Program-made: the position numbers and the translations under genes
Assembly: GCA_937934705.1 (NCBI GenBank)
Contig: CALGYY010000021.1
Coordinates: forward strand, 1-27,845
DNA length: 27,845 nucleotides
Direction of reading: 5' to 3'
DNA from: an uncultured Bacteroidota bacterium
Lineage (GTDB): Bacteria > Bacteroidota > Bacteroidia > Bacteroidales > CAIWKO01
Notes under the pieces: generated by a model
The model's database searches: none
Seen by the model: only the letters and a program-made list of their open reading frames with translations
Told to the model about the DNA's origin: nothing
In this document: positions 1 to 8,514 of the stretch, in pieces
Position numbering within the stretch: position 1 is the first letter of the stretch
Layout of the letters: each line of letters opens with the position of its first letter

Positions 1-1
1 A

Positions 2-745
2 CCGGGGGCTGCATTCAACTTTGCTATTTATGCAGAGAACCTTCAGGCCGATATCACCAATCTTTATGTTACACGGATTTTCAACGGGGGAGAAGAAGTG
101 CTGATCGATACCGGTATCCATAATGCCACCTTCAGTTATTCCCGAACAATGAATAAAGGGATTCATGAAAGCGAAGAATGGATTTTCAGAGTAACGGATC
201 AGGAGGGGAAAAGGGCTTCTGTATCTTTTGTTCTGGGCAATGACCCCTCTGCCGTGTATGACAGCGTTCGCTTCTGGCCTTCGGTAATCTTTGGCGCCCA
301 GTCAAACGGAGTCTCCGGCAGTTTTATGGCTCCTGCTTCAGGGAACATTTATTTTCTGGATCAGGCGTTTCTTGTTCAGGACTCCATTCACCTTTGCTAT
401 TATTACGACCCGGCCGGGGATTACAACACCATTGCTTCACCCGGAGCCAATATTGATAGTCTGATCTATCCCGGCGTTTCGGGCCTGTGGAACTGGACCA
501 TCCGTAATGAATCGCGATTTCTCAAAACAGGCATCAGCAGCGATCAGTTCCAGGCTGTGGTTCACGACAGTCTTCTGATCGCTTCTTACGATGTGATCAA
601 TGCCAAGAGAAAAGCCAAAAACCTGGCGGCAGGTGACATCTACAGCTTCAGGATGAGTAACGGAAAATTCGGACTTTTCAGGGTCACGGAAGTGAACGGC
701 GCAGAAACAGGAACGATAGAGATTGCCTTAAAGATTCAACAGTGA
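2..745 (+). CDS. Putative envelope lipoprotein A, 3' part only (paralogue of the gene at 3127)
   Basis: The reading frame is open from the first bases of the window to a TGA at 743-745, so the 5' end lies outside; 247 residues are visible. No known domain is recognised. It is clearly related to the complete protein at 3127-4101: both contain a T-N-L/F-x-V segment near the start of the shared region, a DSLLI(A/V)SYD motif about 60 residues from the end, and a closing T(I)xxxLK(I/L)Q. By that alignment about 70 N-terminal residues, including any signal peptide, are missing. The stop codon shares one base with the ATG of the next gene, TBDR1, so the two are probably translationally coupled. Bacteroidota receptors are often paired with a cognate surface or periplasmic lipoprotein; that role is inferred here. 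Confidence 0.8.
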   Translation, partial: PGAAFNFAIYAENLQADITNLYVTRIFNGGEEVLIDTGIHNATFSYSRTMNKGIHESEEWIFRVTDQEGKRASVSFVLGNDPSAVYDSVRFWPSVIFGAQSNGVSGSFMAPASGNIYFLDQAFLVQDSIHLCYYYDPAGDYNTIASPGANIDSLIYPGVSGLWNWTIRNESRFLKTGISSDQFQAVVHDSLLIASYDVINAKRKAKNLAAGDIYSFRMSNGKFGLFRVTEVNGAETGTIEIALKIQQ

Positions 746-3048
746 TGCGGATTGTTTTTGCAGTCATATGTTTTGTGATTTTCAACGGACTCTTTGCCCA
801 GCAGACGGCTTCTGTCAGCGGTAAAGTATTCAGCGCACAATCTGCGGGAAGCCTTGCCCTGGCGCACGTGACCATTGCTGAAACGGGCGCCTCTGCAGTG
901 TGCGACAGCAATGGTAACTTCAGGTTCACCGGACTCCGTGAAGGCCGCTATCTTCTGCGCTTTTCATTTATCGGTTATGCACCTGATTCCCTCCGGATCA
1001 ACCTTAAGGCCGGTGACCACCGGGCAAGAGTTAATATGACCTTGTTCCCCGCTGAGGTTTCTATTCCTGAGGTCATTATTACGGCCACCAGAACGGAACA
1101 ACTCCGGGGATCCGTACCGGCCAAAACCGATGTGATCAGAAAGGAAGATATTGACCGTATGCCCTTTGTTACGGTTGATGAGCTGTTGTCGCTCTCACCC
1201 GGGATCAATGTCACCAGGGATTATGGTATTTACAACAAGACCGGCGATGTGACCCTCAGGGGGCTGAACCGCAATGTACACAGCCTTCTTTTGATGGACG
1301 GACTTCCCCTGAGTCTGCTCGACGGCAGCGCTTCCAACTGGAACAGGCTGGATGTGGATCAGATTGAGCGGATAGAAATCGTTAAGGGGCCCAACAGCAG
1401 TCTGTACGGGGGCAACGCCATGGGCGGTGTCATCAACATCATTACCCGCAAACCGACTGAGCGATTCGAAGGCAGCGGTAAGGCTTTCTACGGCAGTTAT
1501 GCCACCCTCGGCGGGAATATCCGCCTGGCGGGAAGAACCGGCAAGGAAGACCGGAAATATTTCTACTCGGTGGTTGATGCTTACCTCCGGCAGAGCGACG
1601 GCTACGTGATGGCTCCCGACAGCATCCGTACCATCAACGATATGGAGCTTTACGTCAACGAATATAATATGGGCTCAAAACTGGGATATGTGATTGCTCC
1701 CCGTCATTTCATTGAAACAGAATATCGTTACAGTTACGATATGAGGGGAACAGGATCCATCCTCTTTGAACAGGGAGGGAACTTCAACCGTTACAGGACC
1801 CACTATGCACGCGGACGCTATTCCCGGACCACCGAAAAAACAAGATTATCCCTGGACGTGTTCTGGAAGCGGGAGCATTACCGAAAGCAGAACGAAAGTG
1901 TAAAGAGTTCCGGGGCTTATACCTTCTACCACACAAATGCGGTGAGCGAGGAGAGCGGACTCTTCTTCCTGTGGTCGACCCTGCTGCCCGGAAACCAGGA
2001 ATTGACAGTGGGGGCAGATATCCGCAGAGGAAGCACAGATAACGAAGATACCTATCATACTTCTGCAGATACGGTTGCATATTCGGGTTCGCTGGGCTTT
2101 TACGGGGTTTATCTCCAGGATCAGATCAGCTTTTTCAAAGGAAGGCTGAATCTTGTGGCCGGACTGCGCTTCGATGCCGTGCAACTCAGCGGCGCATCCT
2201 TCAGCATTCTGAGCCCCAGTCTGGCCACCGCTTTCATGGAGCCGTACCAGGGAGCATTTCCGGATACTACCTGGCTGGCAGTGAGCCCCAGAGTGGGTTT
2301 GCAGTGGGGTTTCAGCGATAACAAAAGCATTTATCTGTCATGGTCGCAGGGTTTCAGGCCAGGTACCCTGAGCGATATGTGCAGAACCGGTGATGTTAAT
2401 AAAGGATTCAAACTGGCCAATCCTGCGCTCCTGCCCGAGAGCATGGATAACTTTGAACTGGGCGCCTTACTCGCATTCGGATCACGATTCACCCTCGAAC
2501 CCGCAGTGTTCTATTCCATCGGTCACCGATTCCAGAACTTTGTCGGAACCGGTGATTCCATGTATACCAGCGGAACCCGGCTCAAACCCGTGATCAGAAG
2601 AGAAAATATCGGAGAGGTTCATATTTATGGAGCTGAACTGCGGTACACCTGGCAGATCAGTACGCATTTTGATTTCATCTTCAATTACTCTTTCAACCAG
2701 TCACGTATAATGAAATATGAGCTGGGTGCCTATATCGGGAAAGACCTCACAGGCCTGTCGCTGATCGAAGTCCCGGAACATATGCTCTTCGGGAGACTTC
2801 ACTGGAAAAACCGCTGGGTAAACGCGGCCCTGGGAGCCAAATACTCCGGAGCCACCTGGCTCGACGATGAAAATACCGTGAGTACTGAACCAGTTTTCCT
2901 CCTCGACCTGAAACTCTACCGGACCTTCCTGAAAAGGGTGACTACAGCCATCACCATACAGAATATCCTCGGAACCCGCTATACCGACAGCAAAGGCATG
3001 CTGAACCCGGGGCGGTTCATGTTGGCTGAGGTGAAATTCAGGTATTGA
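745..3048 (+). CDS. TonB-dependent outer-membrane receptor (TBDR1), BtuB/CirA-like with N-terminal CarboxypepD_reg-like domain
   Basis: Predicted 767-residue outer-membrane active transporter driven by TonB-ExbBD. An N-terminal signal peptide (MRIVFAVICF... ending LFAQ) is followed by a carboxypeptidase-regulatory-like beta-sandwich (about 24-105; motif GKVFSAQS...LALAHVTI) and a plug domain (about 110-235) with VIITATRTE, LRGL, LLMDGLPL, DQIERIEIVKGP and GGNAMGGVINIITRKP. The barrel fills the rest and ends in an aromatic residue (KFRY). The ATG at 745 overlaps the upstream TGA; a GTG three bases earlier is possible but less likely. At under 800 residues and with no SusD neighbour it is not a SusC glycan importer. 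It is a paralogue of TBDR2 (5052): both share a SDMCR/LDDLCR plus (L/V)ANP segment and a W-x-DD segment near the C terminus. The substrate is unknown. Confidence 0.93.
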   Translation: MRIVFAVICFVIFNGLFAQQTASVSGKVFSAQSAGSLALAHVTIAETGASAVCDSNGNFRFTGLREGRYLLRFSFIGYAPDSLRINLKAGDHRARVNMTLFPAEVSIPEVIITATRTEQLRGSVPAKTDVIRKEDIDRMPFVTVDELLSLSPGINVTRDYGIYNKTGDVTLRGLNRNVHSLLLMDGLPLSLLDGSASNWNRLDVDQIERIEIVKGPNSSLYGGNAMGGVINIITRKPTERFEGSGKAFYGSYATLGGNIRLAGRTGKEDRKYFYSVVDAYLRQSDGYVMAPDSIRTINDMELYVNEYNMGSKLGYVIAPRHFIETEYRYSYDMRGTGSILFEQGGNFNRYRTHYARGRYSRTTEKTRLSLDVFWKREHYRKQNESVKSSGAYTFYHTNAVSEESGLFFLWSTLLPGNQELTVGADIRRGSTDNEDTYHTSADTVAYSGSLGFYGVYLQDQISFFKGRLNLVAGLRFDAVQLSGASFSILSPSLATAFMEPYQGAFPDTTWLAVSPRVGLQWGFSDNKSIYLSWSQGFRPGTLSDMCRTGDVNKGFKLANPALLPESMDNFELGALLAFGSRFTLEPAVFYSIGHRFQNFVGTGDSMYTSGTRLKPVIRRENIGEVHIYGAELRYTWQISTHFDFIFNYSFNQSRIMKYELGAYIGKDLTGLSLIEVPEHMLFGRLHWKNRWVNAALGAKYSGATWLDDENTVSTEPVFLLDLKLYRTFLKRVTTAITIQNILGTRYTDSKGMLNPGRFMLAEVKFRY

Positions 3049-3090
3049 GCATCCTTCGTTATTATTTTTAGGCATGATCTGAAAAAATAC

Positions 3091-3098
3091 TATTTTTG
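3091..3098 (+). promoter_or_regulatory. Candidate Bacteroidota -7 element for lipoprotein B
   Basis: TATTTTTG matches TAnnTTTG, the -7 element of the Bacteroidota primary sigma factor, 28 bases before the ATG at 3127. No convincing TTG/TTTG is seen at the -33 position. It lies in the only sizeable gap between TBDR1 and lipoprotein B, so it could start a separate transcript for lipoprotein B and the T9SS cargo gene. Confidence 0.45.
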
Positions 3099-3126
3099 TC
3101 ACCGATATGAATTAATAAACATATCC

Positions 3127-4101
3127 ATGAACAGGAATCACAATCGCTTAACCTTGAATAGCTACATATTGTCCGGGAACGCTCTTCCCGTTCTTATTTG
3201 CTCCGTATTCCTGGGGTTTTTAATGCTTGGCACTGCCTGTAAAAAGGAAGTGGAGCCGGCAGGGCCGGAGATCCGCCTGGTTTTTGATCCGGGTTACACC
3301 ACAGAAGGGGCTACCGTAGCCATCGGTAAGGCCATCAGGTTCAGGGTAGAGGCCAGCGGGCCCGACGCCAACCTGACCAATTTCACAGTTAAGAAACTAT
3401 ACGGCGGGATTACCAAAACGGTGCTCGATTCTGGATTGAATTCGGCTTCCTTTTCCACCGGCCTGACCTTTTATCAGGGTGTTGAAGACCAGGTGGAATG
3501 GCAGTTATCAGTGATGGACAGGAACAGGAATGAGGCTACGGTGTCGCTGACGGTTTATAAAGATCCCAACTCAACCTTCGGGGGGATTTATGAGTTTAAT
3601 CACATCAAAATGGGCTATCAGTCGAATACAGCCTTTGGACACTACTTCCTGCCTCTTCTGAACAAAGTGTTCTTTGATGATTCGGCTGCCCTTAATCAGG
3701 ATAAGACCGATATCCTCGTGTATTTCAATTTCCGCGAAGATAATGGTGTGATGCTTCCCTCGCCTACTTTCTCGTCGCCGGGGGAAGAAACGAGTGCAAG
3801 CGGCGAGTTGTATGACCTTTATTATCCTGCACTGACTTCCTGGACTACACGGAACTATACCAAATACGATATCCGTGTTGAAAACGGACTCACAGAAGAG
3901 CTTTTTAATCAGGCGCATAACGACAGCCTGCTGATTGTATCCTATGACGATGTGTGGGGAAAGAAGAAGTATAAGTGGGCAATAGCAGGAACCCTGATCC
4001 CTTTGCAGACCGCATCAGGAAAAAAGGGGATCATCCTCGTTGAACAGGCCGACCTTGAAGAAAGCGGAACCATAACATTTTCCCTTAAGCTGCAAATGTA
4101 A
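3127..4101 (+). CDS. Putative lipoprotein B (paralogue of lipoprotein A)
   Basis: A 324-residue protein of unknown function. The N terminus carries a long hydrophobic signal ending in a lipobox-like LGTAC with Cys38 followed by KKE, so export and lipidation are likely. The segment around residues 50-145 looks like an Ig/PKD-type beta domain, judged only from its alternating pattern and position. The C-terminal 200 residues align with lipoprotein A at 2-745, including NDSLLIVSYDD and the final TFSLKLQ. A candidate -7 box precedes it and the T9SS cargo gene follows after 32 bases, suggesting a bicistronic unit. Paralogy with a gene directly upstream of a TonB receptor suggests a partner role for a receptor (inference). 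No enzyme motif was seen. Confidence 0.8.
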   Translation: MNRNHNRLTLNSYILSGNALPVLICSVFLGFLMLGTACKKEVEPAGPEIRLVFDPGYTTEGATVAIGKAIRFRVEASGPDANLTNFTVKKLYGGITKTVLDSGLNSASFSTGLTFYQGVEDQVEWQLSVMDRNRNEATVSLTVYKDPNSTFGGIYEFNHIKMGYQSNTAFGHYFLPLLNKVFFDDSAALNQDKTDILVYFNFREDNGVMLPSPTFSSPGEETSASGELYDLYYPALTSWTTRNYTKYDIRVENGLTEELFNQAHNDSLLIVSYDDVWGKKKYKWAIAGTLIPLQTASGKKGIILVEQADLEESGTITFSLKLQM

Positions 4102-4133
4102 TAAACCATATTAATTAATTTAAAATTATATTT

Positions 4134-4997
4134 ATGAAGAAGATTTACCTGACCATTCTCGCTGTGTTTACAGCATGTCTGCTGGTCAATGCCCAGCAGG
4201 ACACCATCACCGGTTTCAATTTTGCGGACACAACCGACACAGAGTTCAATGCAGATTTTGGTTTGCCTCAGAACCTGACCTACGACATCCGTGCAGAGGA
4301 CACCGCCGGTAATACACGTACCCTGTCTTACACCAACGGGGCTACCGATTATGCCGCAACAGCTACAGAGTGGGATGCCGGCGCCAATGTAAAGTACTGG
4401 TCCATCAAATTCAAAGCTGACGGTTTCAGCAATATGAAGGTTTATTCCAAACAAAGAGGCGGTGGCGCGAACCCGGGCCCGAAGTACTGGAAACTGCAGT
4501 GCCAGAAGAGCGGACAGCCCTGGGAAGACATTGCCGGGGATACAGTTGTTGTTGGAAACGACTGGACCACCGGCGTGGTCAACGGCCGCAGTCTCCCGTC
4601 AACCATGGACTTTCCCGGAACCACATCACTCTACATCCGCTGGATCATGGTGTCAGACGAGAGCGTCTCAGGATCGGCGGTTCTGTCAACCGGAATTTCA
4701 AAAATTGACGACATCATTGTAACCGGCGATAATTCTGTTGGTGTCAGCACTGTGATTTATGAGAACAAGCTGAGCGTTTATCCCAATCCCGTTTCAGATA
4801 TGCTCTGGTTTGAATCTGAAGACGACATGTCTCGTATCGAAATGTATGATATGATGGGAAACCGCATCATCAATCAGCAGATCCGTACCAGTCAAACAGG
4901 TATTGATGTGAGCTCGGTACCGGCGGGCCTTTATTTCGTAAGGGTCACTTATACCAATAGCGGGGAGACTGCCGGCAGGAAAATTATTGTTCAGTAA
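4134..4997 (+). CDS. Secreted protein with T9SS type A C-terminal sorting domain
   Basis: A 287-residue protein with a clear signal peptide (MKKIYLTILAVF... LLVNAQQ). The middle region (about 25-205) is a predicted beta-rich extracellular domain of unknown family, with many Thr/Asp/Gly and a KYWKLQ/DIAGDT segment. Residues about 212-287 form a type IX secretion C-terminal domain: VYPNPVSD, then a hydrophobic strand pattern, MYDMMGNRI, VPAGLYFVRV and a terminal IIVQ. Such domains direct export through the T9SS and, in many species, attachment to surface polysaccharide. The AT-rich leader (4102-4133) lacks a Shine-Dalgarno sequence, as is usual in this phylum. An intrinsic terminator follows at 5015-5051. 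Its place between two receptor modules hints at a surface partner role, which is inference. Confidence 0.88.
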   Translation: MKKIYLTILAVFTACLLVNAQQDTITGFNFADTTDTEFNADFGLPQNLTYDIRAEDTAGNTRTLSYTNGATDYAATATEWDAGANVKYWSIKFKADGFSNMKVYSKQRGGGANPGPKYWKLQCQKSGQPWEDIAGDTVVVGNDWTTGVVNGRSLPSTMDFPGTTSLYIRWIMVSDESVSGSAVLSTGISKIDDIIVTGDNSVGVSTVIYENKLSVYPNPVSDMLWFESEDDMSRIEMYDMMGNRIINQQIRTSQTGIDVSSVPAGLYFVRVTYTNSGETAGRKIIVQ

Positions 4998-5014
4998 TTA
5001 TCGGAAAAATGATG

Positions 5015-5051
5015 GACTGTCGGCGCCCACGGGTGCTGACAGTCTTTTTTT
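5015..5051 (+). terminator. Intrinsic terminator-like hairpin ending at the TBDR2 start codon
   Basis: The left arm GACTGTCGGCGCCC (5015-5028) pairs with GGGTGCTGACAGTC (5031-5044), with two G-U wobbles and the innermost bases opening into a small loop. It is followed directly by seven T (5045-5051) and then the ATG of TBDR2 at 5052. This is a canonical intrinsic terminator for the T9SS cargo gene. Because it abuts the TBDR2 start codon, it may also act as an attenuator or sequester the initiation region. Confidence 0.85.
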
Positions 5052-7397
5052 ATGCGCGCAGGACTCATCACCGTTGTAGTTTTTCTGTTGTTTCTTTGCA
5101 GGGGATATGCACAGTCTGTGATTTCGGGCCGTGTTACTGACACTGCAGGTTCTCCGCTGTCGCATGTTGCCGTGAAAATTCAGGGAAGCGGGCGGGGAAC
5201 GACCACCGGGGAGGATGGGGGCTTTCGTCTGGAAAGGCTTCAGCCGGGTGATTATCAGCTTGAGATCAGCTCCGTCGGATTTCGTACTGAAAAACTTTCC
5301 TGCAGCCTGACTTCCGGTACCCTGCTTCTGCCGGACGTCGTACTCAAAGCGGTGACTGTACAGATGGGAGAAGTCGTCATCGAGGGGGGAGCGGGTCAGC
5401 GTTATGAGATCATCGCTCTTCCGGTTCGTAATACCATTCTGGAAGATGAGGCCATTAAGCAGATGCCGGCATTATCCGTTAGTAAATTACTTTCTTCCGT
5501 TTCCGGCCTGACGGTCAACAATGAGTTCGGTATTTTTTCTTCCTCATCTTCGGTCAGCCTCAGAGGCCTGGGTGCCGGCTCGCAATCCGGGACCCTGGTT
5601 GTACTCGATGGTATCCCGCTTAACAAGAGCGACGGCGGATCGGTCAACTGGAATCTGATCGATAAGGATCAGATCGAACGTATAGAAGTCATTAAAGGTC
5701 CTGCTTCGGCCCTTTTCGGATCCAATGCCATGGGCGGTGTCATTAACCTGATTTCCAAAATTCCCGAGAAGAAACTCGGGGGCAAGGTCAGTATCTCCTC
5801 CGGCACTTACCGCACGCTGGAGCTGAAAGGCGACCTCAACGGGACCTTCGCCAGGGGGCTCATGTACTGGAAAGTATTTGCCCACAGGCGCATCAGTGAT
5901 GGTTATATCAACACCCCCGACGAAATCATCAGGGAAAATGATTCCATCGTCGTACCGGTTTTTCTGAAAGAATTCTTTCTGGGCGGGTTGATCGGAAGCC
6001 GTTTTCATGAAAATCACGCCATCGAGGTTTCCTTCAGTTTTTATGATGACATACGGGGAAGGGGAACGCAGGTTTATGAAGAGGTGGGGTCCAACACCGA
6101 CCGCGACACCTATCAGGCTTTTATCAAGTACAAAGGGTCCAAAGGTCAATGGAGATTTTATACCAACCTTTTCGGCCTGAATGAGCGATACTTCAGGCTA
6201 AACGAATATTTTTCCGACGGGGCCTACACCCTCTATGAGGTTGATGCACGAAGGGAAGATTATGGTTTGAGATTCTGGACAGAAGTTAAGGCCGGAAAAA
6301 AGAACGAACTCACGTTCGGCCTGGAAGGCAGGAGGGGGATGGTTCACGGGAAGGATATTTATTATACATCGACTGACCTGATCACGAACCGGGGTATCAT
6401 GGACAGTTATGCTTTTTTCATTCAGGATCGTTTAACCTTCGGAAGATCAAAATGGACCCTCGTGCTGGGCCTCAGGTTTGATGGCGCTGTGTTCCACGAT
6501 GCCGCATTCGGAATTGAGCAGCCTTCATATTCCGTGGAATACCTCACAGATTTCCGGTTCGACTCAGTCCCCTCTTCGGGATGGACAGCGCTCAATCCCA
6601 AACTTTCGCTGCAATATACACCCGCTGAGCAAACCCGTCTTTACCTGTCGCTGGCCAAAGGTTTCCGGGCCCCCGTGCTCGACGACCTCTGCCGTTCAGA
6701 TCAGACGCGCTATGGCTTCAGGGTGGCCAATCCTGTGATCAGACCAGAACACCTCTATAATGTTGAAGCAGGCATCGACCAAACCTTCCTGCGGATCTTC
6801 AGAATGGAGTTTTCTGCATATTATTCGGCCGGTTATGACTTCATGTACCTGCTTTCAACCGGCGATTCCGTCAATATGGGTTATACTATTGCTCCCATTT
6901 ACCGCGTCGATAATATCAGCAGGGTATCCGTTTACGGACTTGAACTCGACCTCGGTATGAATACCGGGCGTTATCTGAAAATCAATGCGCAGTATTCCTT
7001 CAATCATTCGACTATCAGTCGTTTCGTTGCAGAAACGCCGGCCGACCGCGACCTTAGCGGGAAGTTTCTGCCCAATAATCCCATGCACCAGATCGGGTCG
7101 GGCCTGTTTTTTACCTGTGATTTTTTTGATGCTGCTTTAACATTGAAGTATACCGGCCGCAGATGGATACTCGACGACAACTCCGTTGACCAGGTGTACC
7201 TCCTCACCGACCGCTACCCGGCCTACTGGATCGCAGATTTCCGGATCTCAAAAGATTTCGGGCCATTGGCGCTCAGTATTGACATCGATAATCTGTTTAA
7301 TCATATATACATCAACTCCAGGGGATATAAATCCCCGGGAAGGATGATCATGGGAAAAATAGTTGCAAATCTTGGAAATATATTTAATACAAAATAA
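5052..7397 (+). CDS. TonB-dependent outer-membrane receptor (TBDR2), first gene of the WtpBC-linked operon
   Basis: A 781-residue TonB-dependent transporter. Signal peptide MRAGLITVVVFLLF...GYAQ, then a carboxypeptidase-regulatory-like domain (about 23-105; ISGRVTDTAGSPLSHV), a plug (about 115-235; LRGL, LVVLDGIPLNKSDGG, DQIERIEVIKGPASALFG, NAMGGVINLISK) and a beta-barrel. It is a paralogue of TBDR1, with matching LDDLCRSDQ...VANP and RRWILDDNSV segments. The ATG sits directly behind a terminator T-tract; no better start is available without losing the signal peptide. The gene ends 10 bases before the next lipoprotein gene, so it is probably cotranscribed with the SUOX-like lipoprotein, permease and ATPase. 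That context suggests molybdate/tungstate or a metal chelate as substrate; this is inferred, and vitamin B12 or siderophore uptake remain alternatives. Confidence 0.93.
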   Translation: MRAGLITVVVFLLFLCRGYAQSVISGRVTDTAGSPLSHVAVKIQGSGRGTTTGEDGGFRLERLQPGDYQLEISSVGFRTEKLSCSLTSGTLLLPDVVLKAVTVQMGEVVIEGGAGQRYEIIALPVRNTILEDEAIKQMPALSVSKLLSSVSGLTVNNEFGIFSSSSSVSLRGLGAGSQSGTLVVLDGIPLNKSDGGSVNWNLIDKDQIERIEVIKGPASALFGSNAMGGVINLISKIPEKKLGGKVSISSGTYRTLELKGDLNGTFARGLMYWKVFAHRRISDGYINTPDEIIRENDSIVVPVFLKEFFLGGLIGSRFHENHAIEVSFSFYDDIRGRGTQVYEEVGSNTDRDTYQAFIKYKGSKGQWRFYTNLFGLNERYFRLNEYFSDGAYTLYEVDARREDYGLRFWTEVKAGKKNELTFGLEGRRGMVHGKDIYYTSTDLITNRGIMDSYAFFIQDRLTFGRSKWTLVLGLRFDGAVFHDAAFGIEQPSYSVEYLTDFRFDSVPSSGWTALNPKLSLQYTPAEQTRLYLSLAKGFRAPVLDDLCRSDQTRYGFRVANPVIRPEHLYNVEAGIDQTFLRIFRMEFSAYYSAGYDFMYLLSTGDSVNMGYTIAPIYRVDNISRVSVYGLELDLGMNTGRYLKINAQYSFNHSTISRFVAETPADRDLSGKFLPNNPMHQIGSGLFFTCDFFDAALTLKYTGRRWILDDNSVDQVYLLTDRYPAYWIADFRISKDFGPLALSIDIDNLFNHIYINSRGYKSPGRMIMGKIVANLGNIFNTK

Positions 7398-7407
7398 AAT
7401 AAGAATT

Positions 7408-8487
7408 ATGAAACGAATGATGATTGCTTTGGGCGTGATCGCCGCTTTATTTTGGCTGGCCTGCAGCCAGAATGCTGTAAAAGATGCAGACACCCGGACT
7501 AACCTTCCGCTTTCGGCAGGGGATACAGCCGGACTCACCAATGATTTCTACGACGATGCGGAAACCCACCGGCTTGAAGGTAAGACCAGCGTTTCGGTTC
7601 AGGGAGAGATAGAAGCAGCGGCCGAAGTGGATATCACAAAGCTGCCCAAAAGAAGTGTGATCGTCAAGGAAACCATTCTTAAAACGCCGGCCGACTCTTT
7701 TACGGGCGCGTTCCGCTATGATGGTTATTCTCTGTATGATATTCTGAACACATTCATCCTGAAAAAGAAAAATGAGGAGGCATTTGCCCCCATTATCGAT
7801 CTATTCGTGGAGATCTCGAATGCCAAAGGCGAAAAAGTGGTTCTCAGCTGGGGGGAGATCTATTATCCGATACACAGGCATGAAATCATTATTGCTACGG
7901 AGGTCATGCGCATCGTACCAAGCAAGACCAAAGAGCTGTGGACCCTGCCTGAGCAGACCCGTCTGATCGTGGCTTCGGATCTCATTACTGCAAGAAATAT
8001 CAGCAACCCGGAATTTATCAGAGTATTCAGCTGGCCGGAAGATATTCCTGCAGAGAAGGGAAAGAGTCCGCTATACAGTCCTGAGTTTAAAATTCTGGCC
8101 GACGGGAAAACGCTCGAGACCGTGGCCAAAGAGCCTGAGGGTCTGACCACCCAGAATTATCCGGCCATTTTCTACGGACGCGGACGGGGAATACACTCCA
8201 CCATACCTTTTAAAGGAGTCATGATCAAAGAACTTTTAGCAAAGTACTTTCCGTTGAGCGCCGAGAACCTGCAACGAGGCATTTTCGTAGTCGTTGCCGA
8301 TGATGGTTACCGATCAGTTTACACTTACAGCGAGGTTATGAACCGGAACGATCAGTCGGAACTTCTGCTGATCAGCCGGCCGGATGAGAAAGAAGACGGA
8401 ATTTTCCGCGTTTATCCGGCCATGGATTTCTTCAGCGATCGTGCCGTTAAAGCATTGACGGAGATCCGCTATGCTGTCTGGAAATGA
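7408..8487 (+). CDS. Lipoprotein with two SUOX-fold-like repeats lacking the molybdopterin cysteine
   Basis: A 359-residue exported lipoprotein: hydrophobic leader with Cys19 in FWLACSQ. I see two divergent copies of a domain resembling the sulfite-oxidase/molybdopterin-binding fold. Copy 1 is about 60-208 (VSVQGEIE...FRYDGYSLYDIL...VVLSWGEIYY). Copy 2 is about 225-356 (FKGVMIKELL...VVVADDGYRSVYTYSEV). In active members a conserved Cys ligates the Mo cofactor; here Cys19 is the only cysteine in the protein, so an oxidoreductase role is unlikely. It occupies the place where a molybdate/tungstate ABC operon normally encodes its solute-binding protein. I infer an oxyanion- or cofactor-binding role; an automated label such as 'molybdopterin-dependent oxidoreductase' would mislead. 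The start at 7408 was chosen because an upstream in-frame ATG (7363) lies inside TBDR2 and would spoil the signal peptide. Confidence 0.75.
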   Translation: MKRMMIALGVIAALFWLACSQNAVKDADTRTNLPLSAGDTAGLTNDFYDDAETHRLEGKTSVSVQGEIEAAAEVDITKLPKRSVIVKETILKTPADSFTGAFRYDGYSLYDILNTFILKKKNEEAFAPIIDLFVEISNAKGEKVVLSWGEIYYPIHRHEIIIATEVMRIVPSKTKELWTLPEQTRLIVASDLITARNISNPEFIRVFSWPEDIPAEKGKSPLYSPEFKILADGKTLETVAKEPEGLTTQNYPAIFYGRGRGIHSTIPFKGVMIKELLAKYFPLSAENLQRGIFVVVADDGYRSVYTYSEVMNRNDQSELLLISRPDEKEDGIFRVYPAMDFFSDRAVKALTEIRYAVWK

Positions 8488-8514
8488 TGAGCTGGAATAT
8501 TGTTTAATCCGGAT

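Noticed and set aside
742..744. GTG start for TBDR1
   Set aside because: The adjacent ATG at 745 overlaps the upstream stop in the usual coupled arrangement and gives a normal signal peptide.
4998..5051. Molybdenum-cofactor riboswitch ahead of TBDR2
   Set aside because: The gap is only 54 bases and is filled by a simple terminator stem; there is no room for a riboswitch aptamer between the genes.
5544..6149. A 201-codon minus-strand frame inside TBDR2
   Set aside because: Antisense to conserved plug and barrel motifs, without signal peptide or known motif.
745..7397. SusC/SusD-type glycan utilisation locus
   Set aside because: Both receptors are under 800 residues, shorter than usual SusC proteins, and neither lipoprotein A nor B shows SusD-like TPR helices; no glycoside hydrolase is present.
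7408..8487. Active sulfite-oxidase-type molybdoenzyme
   Set aside because: No cysteine other than the lipobox, so the cofactor ligand is missing.
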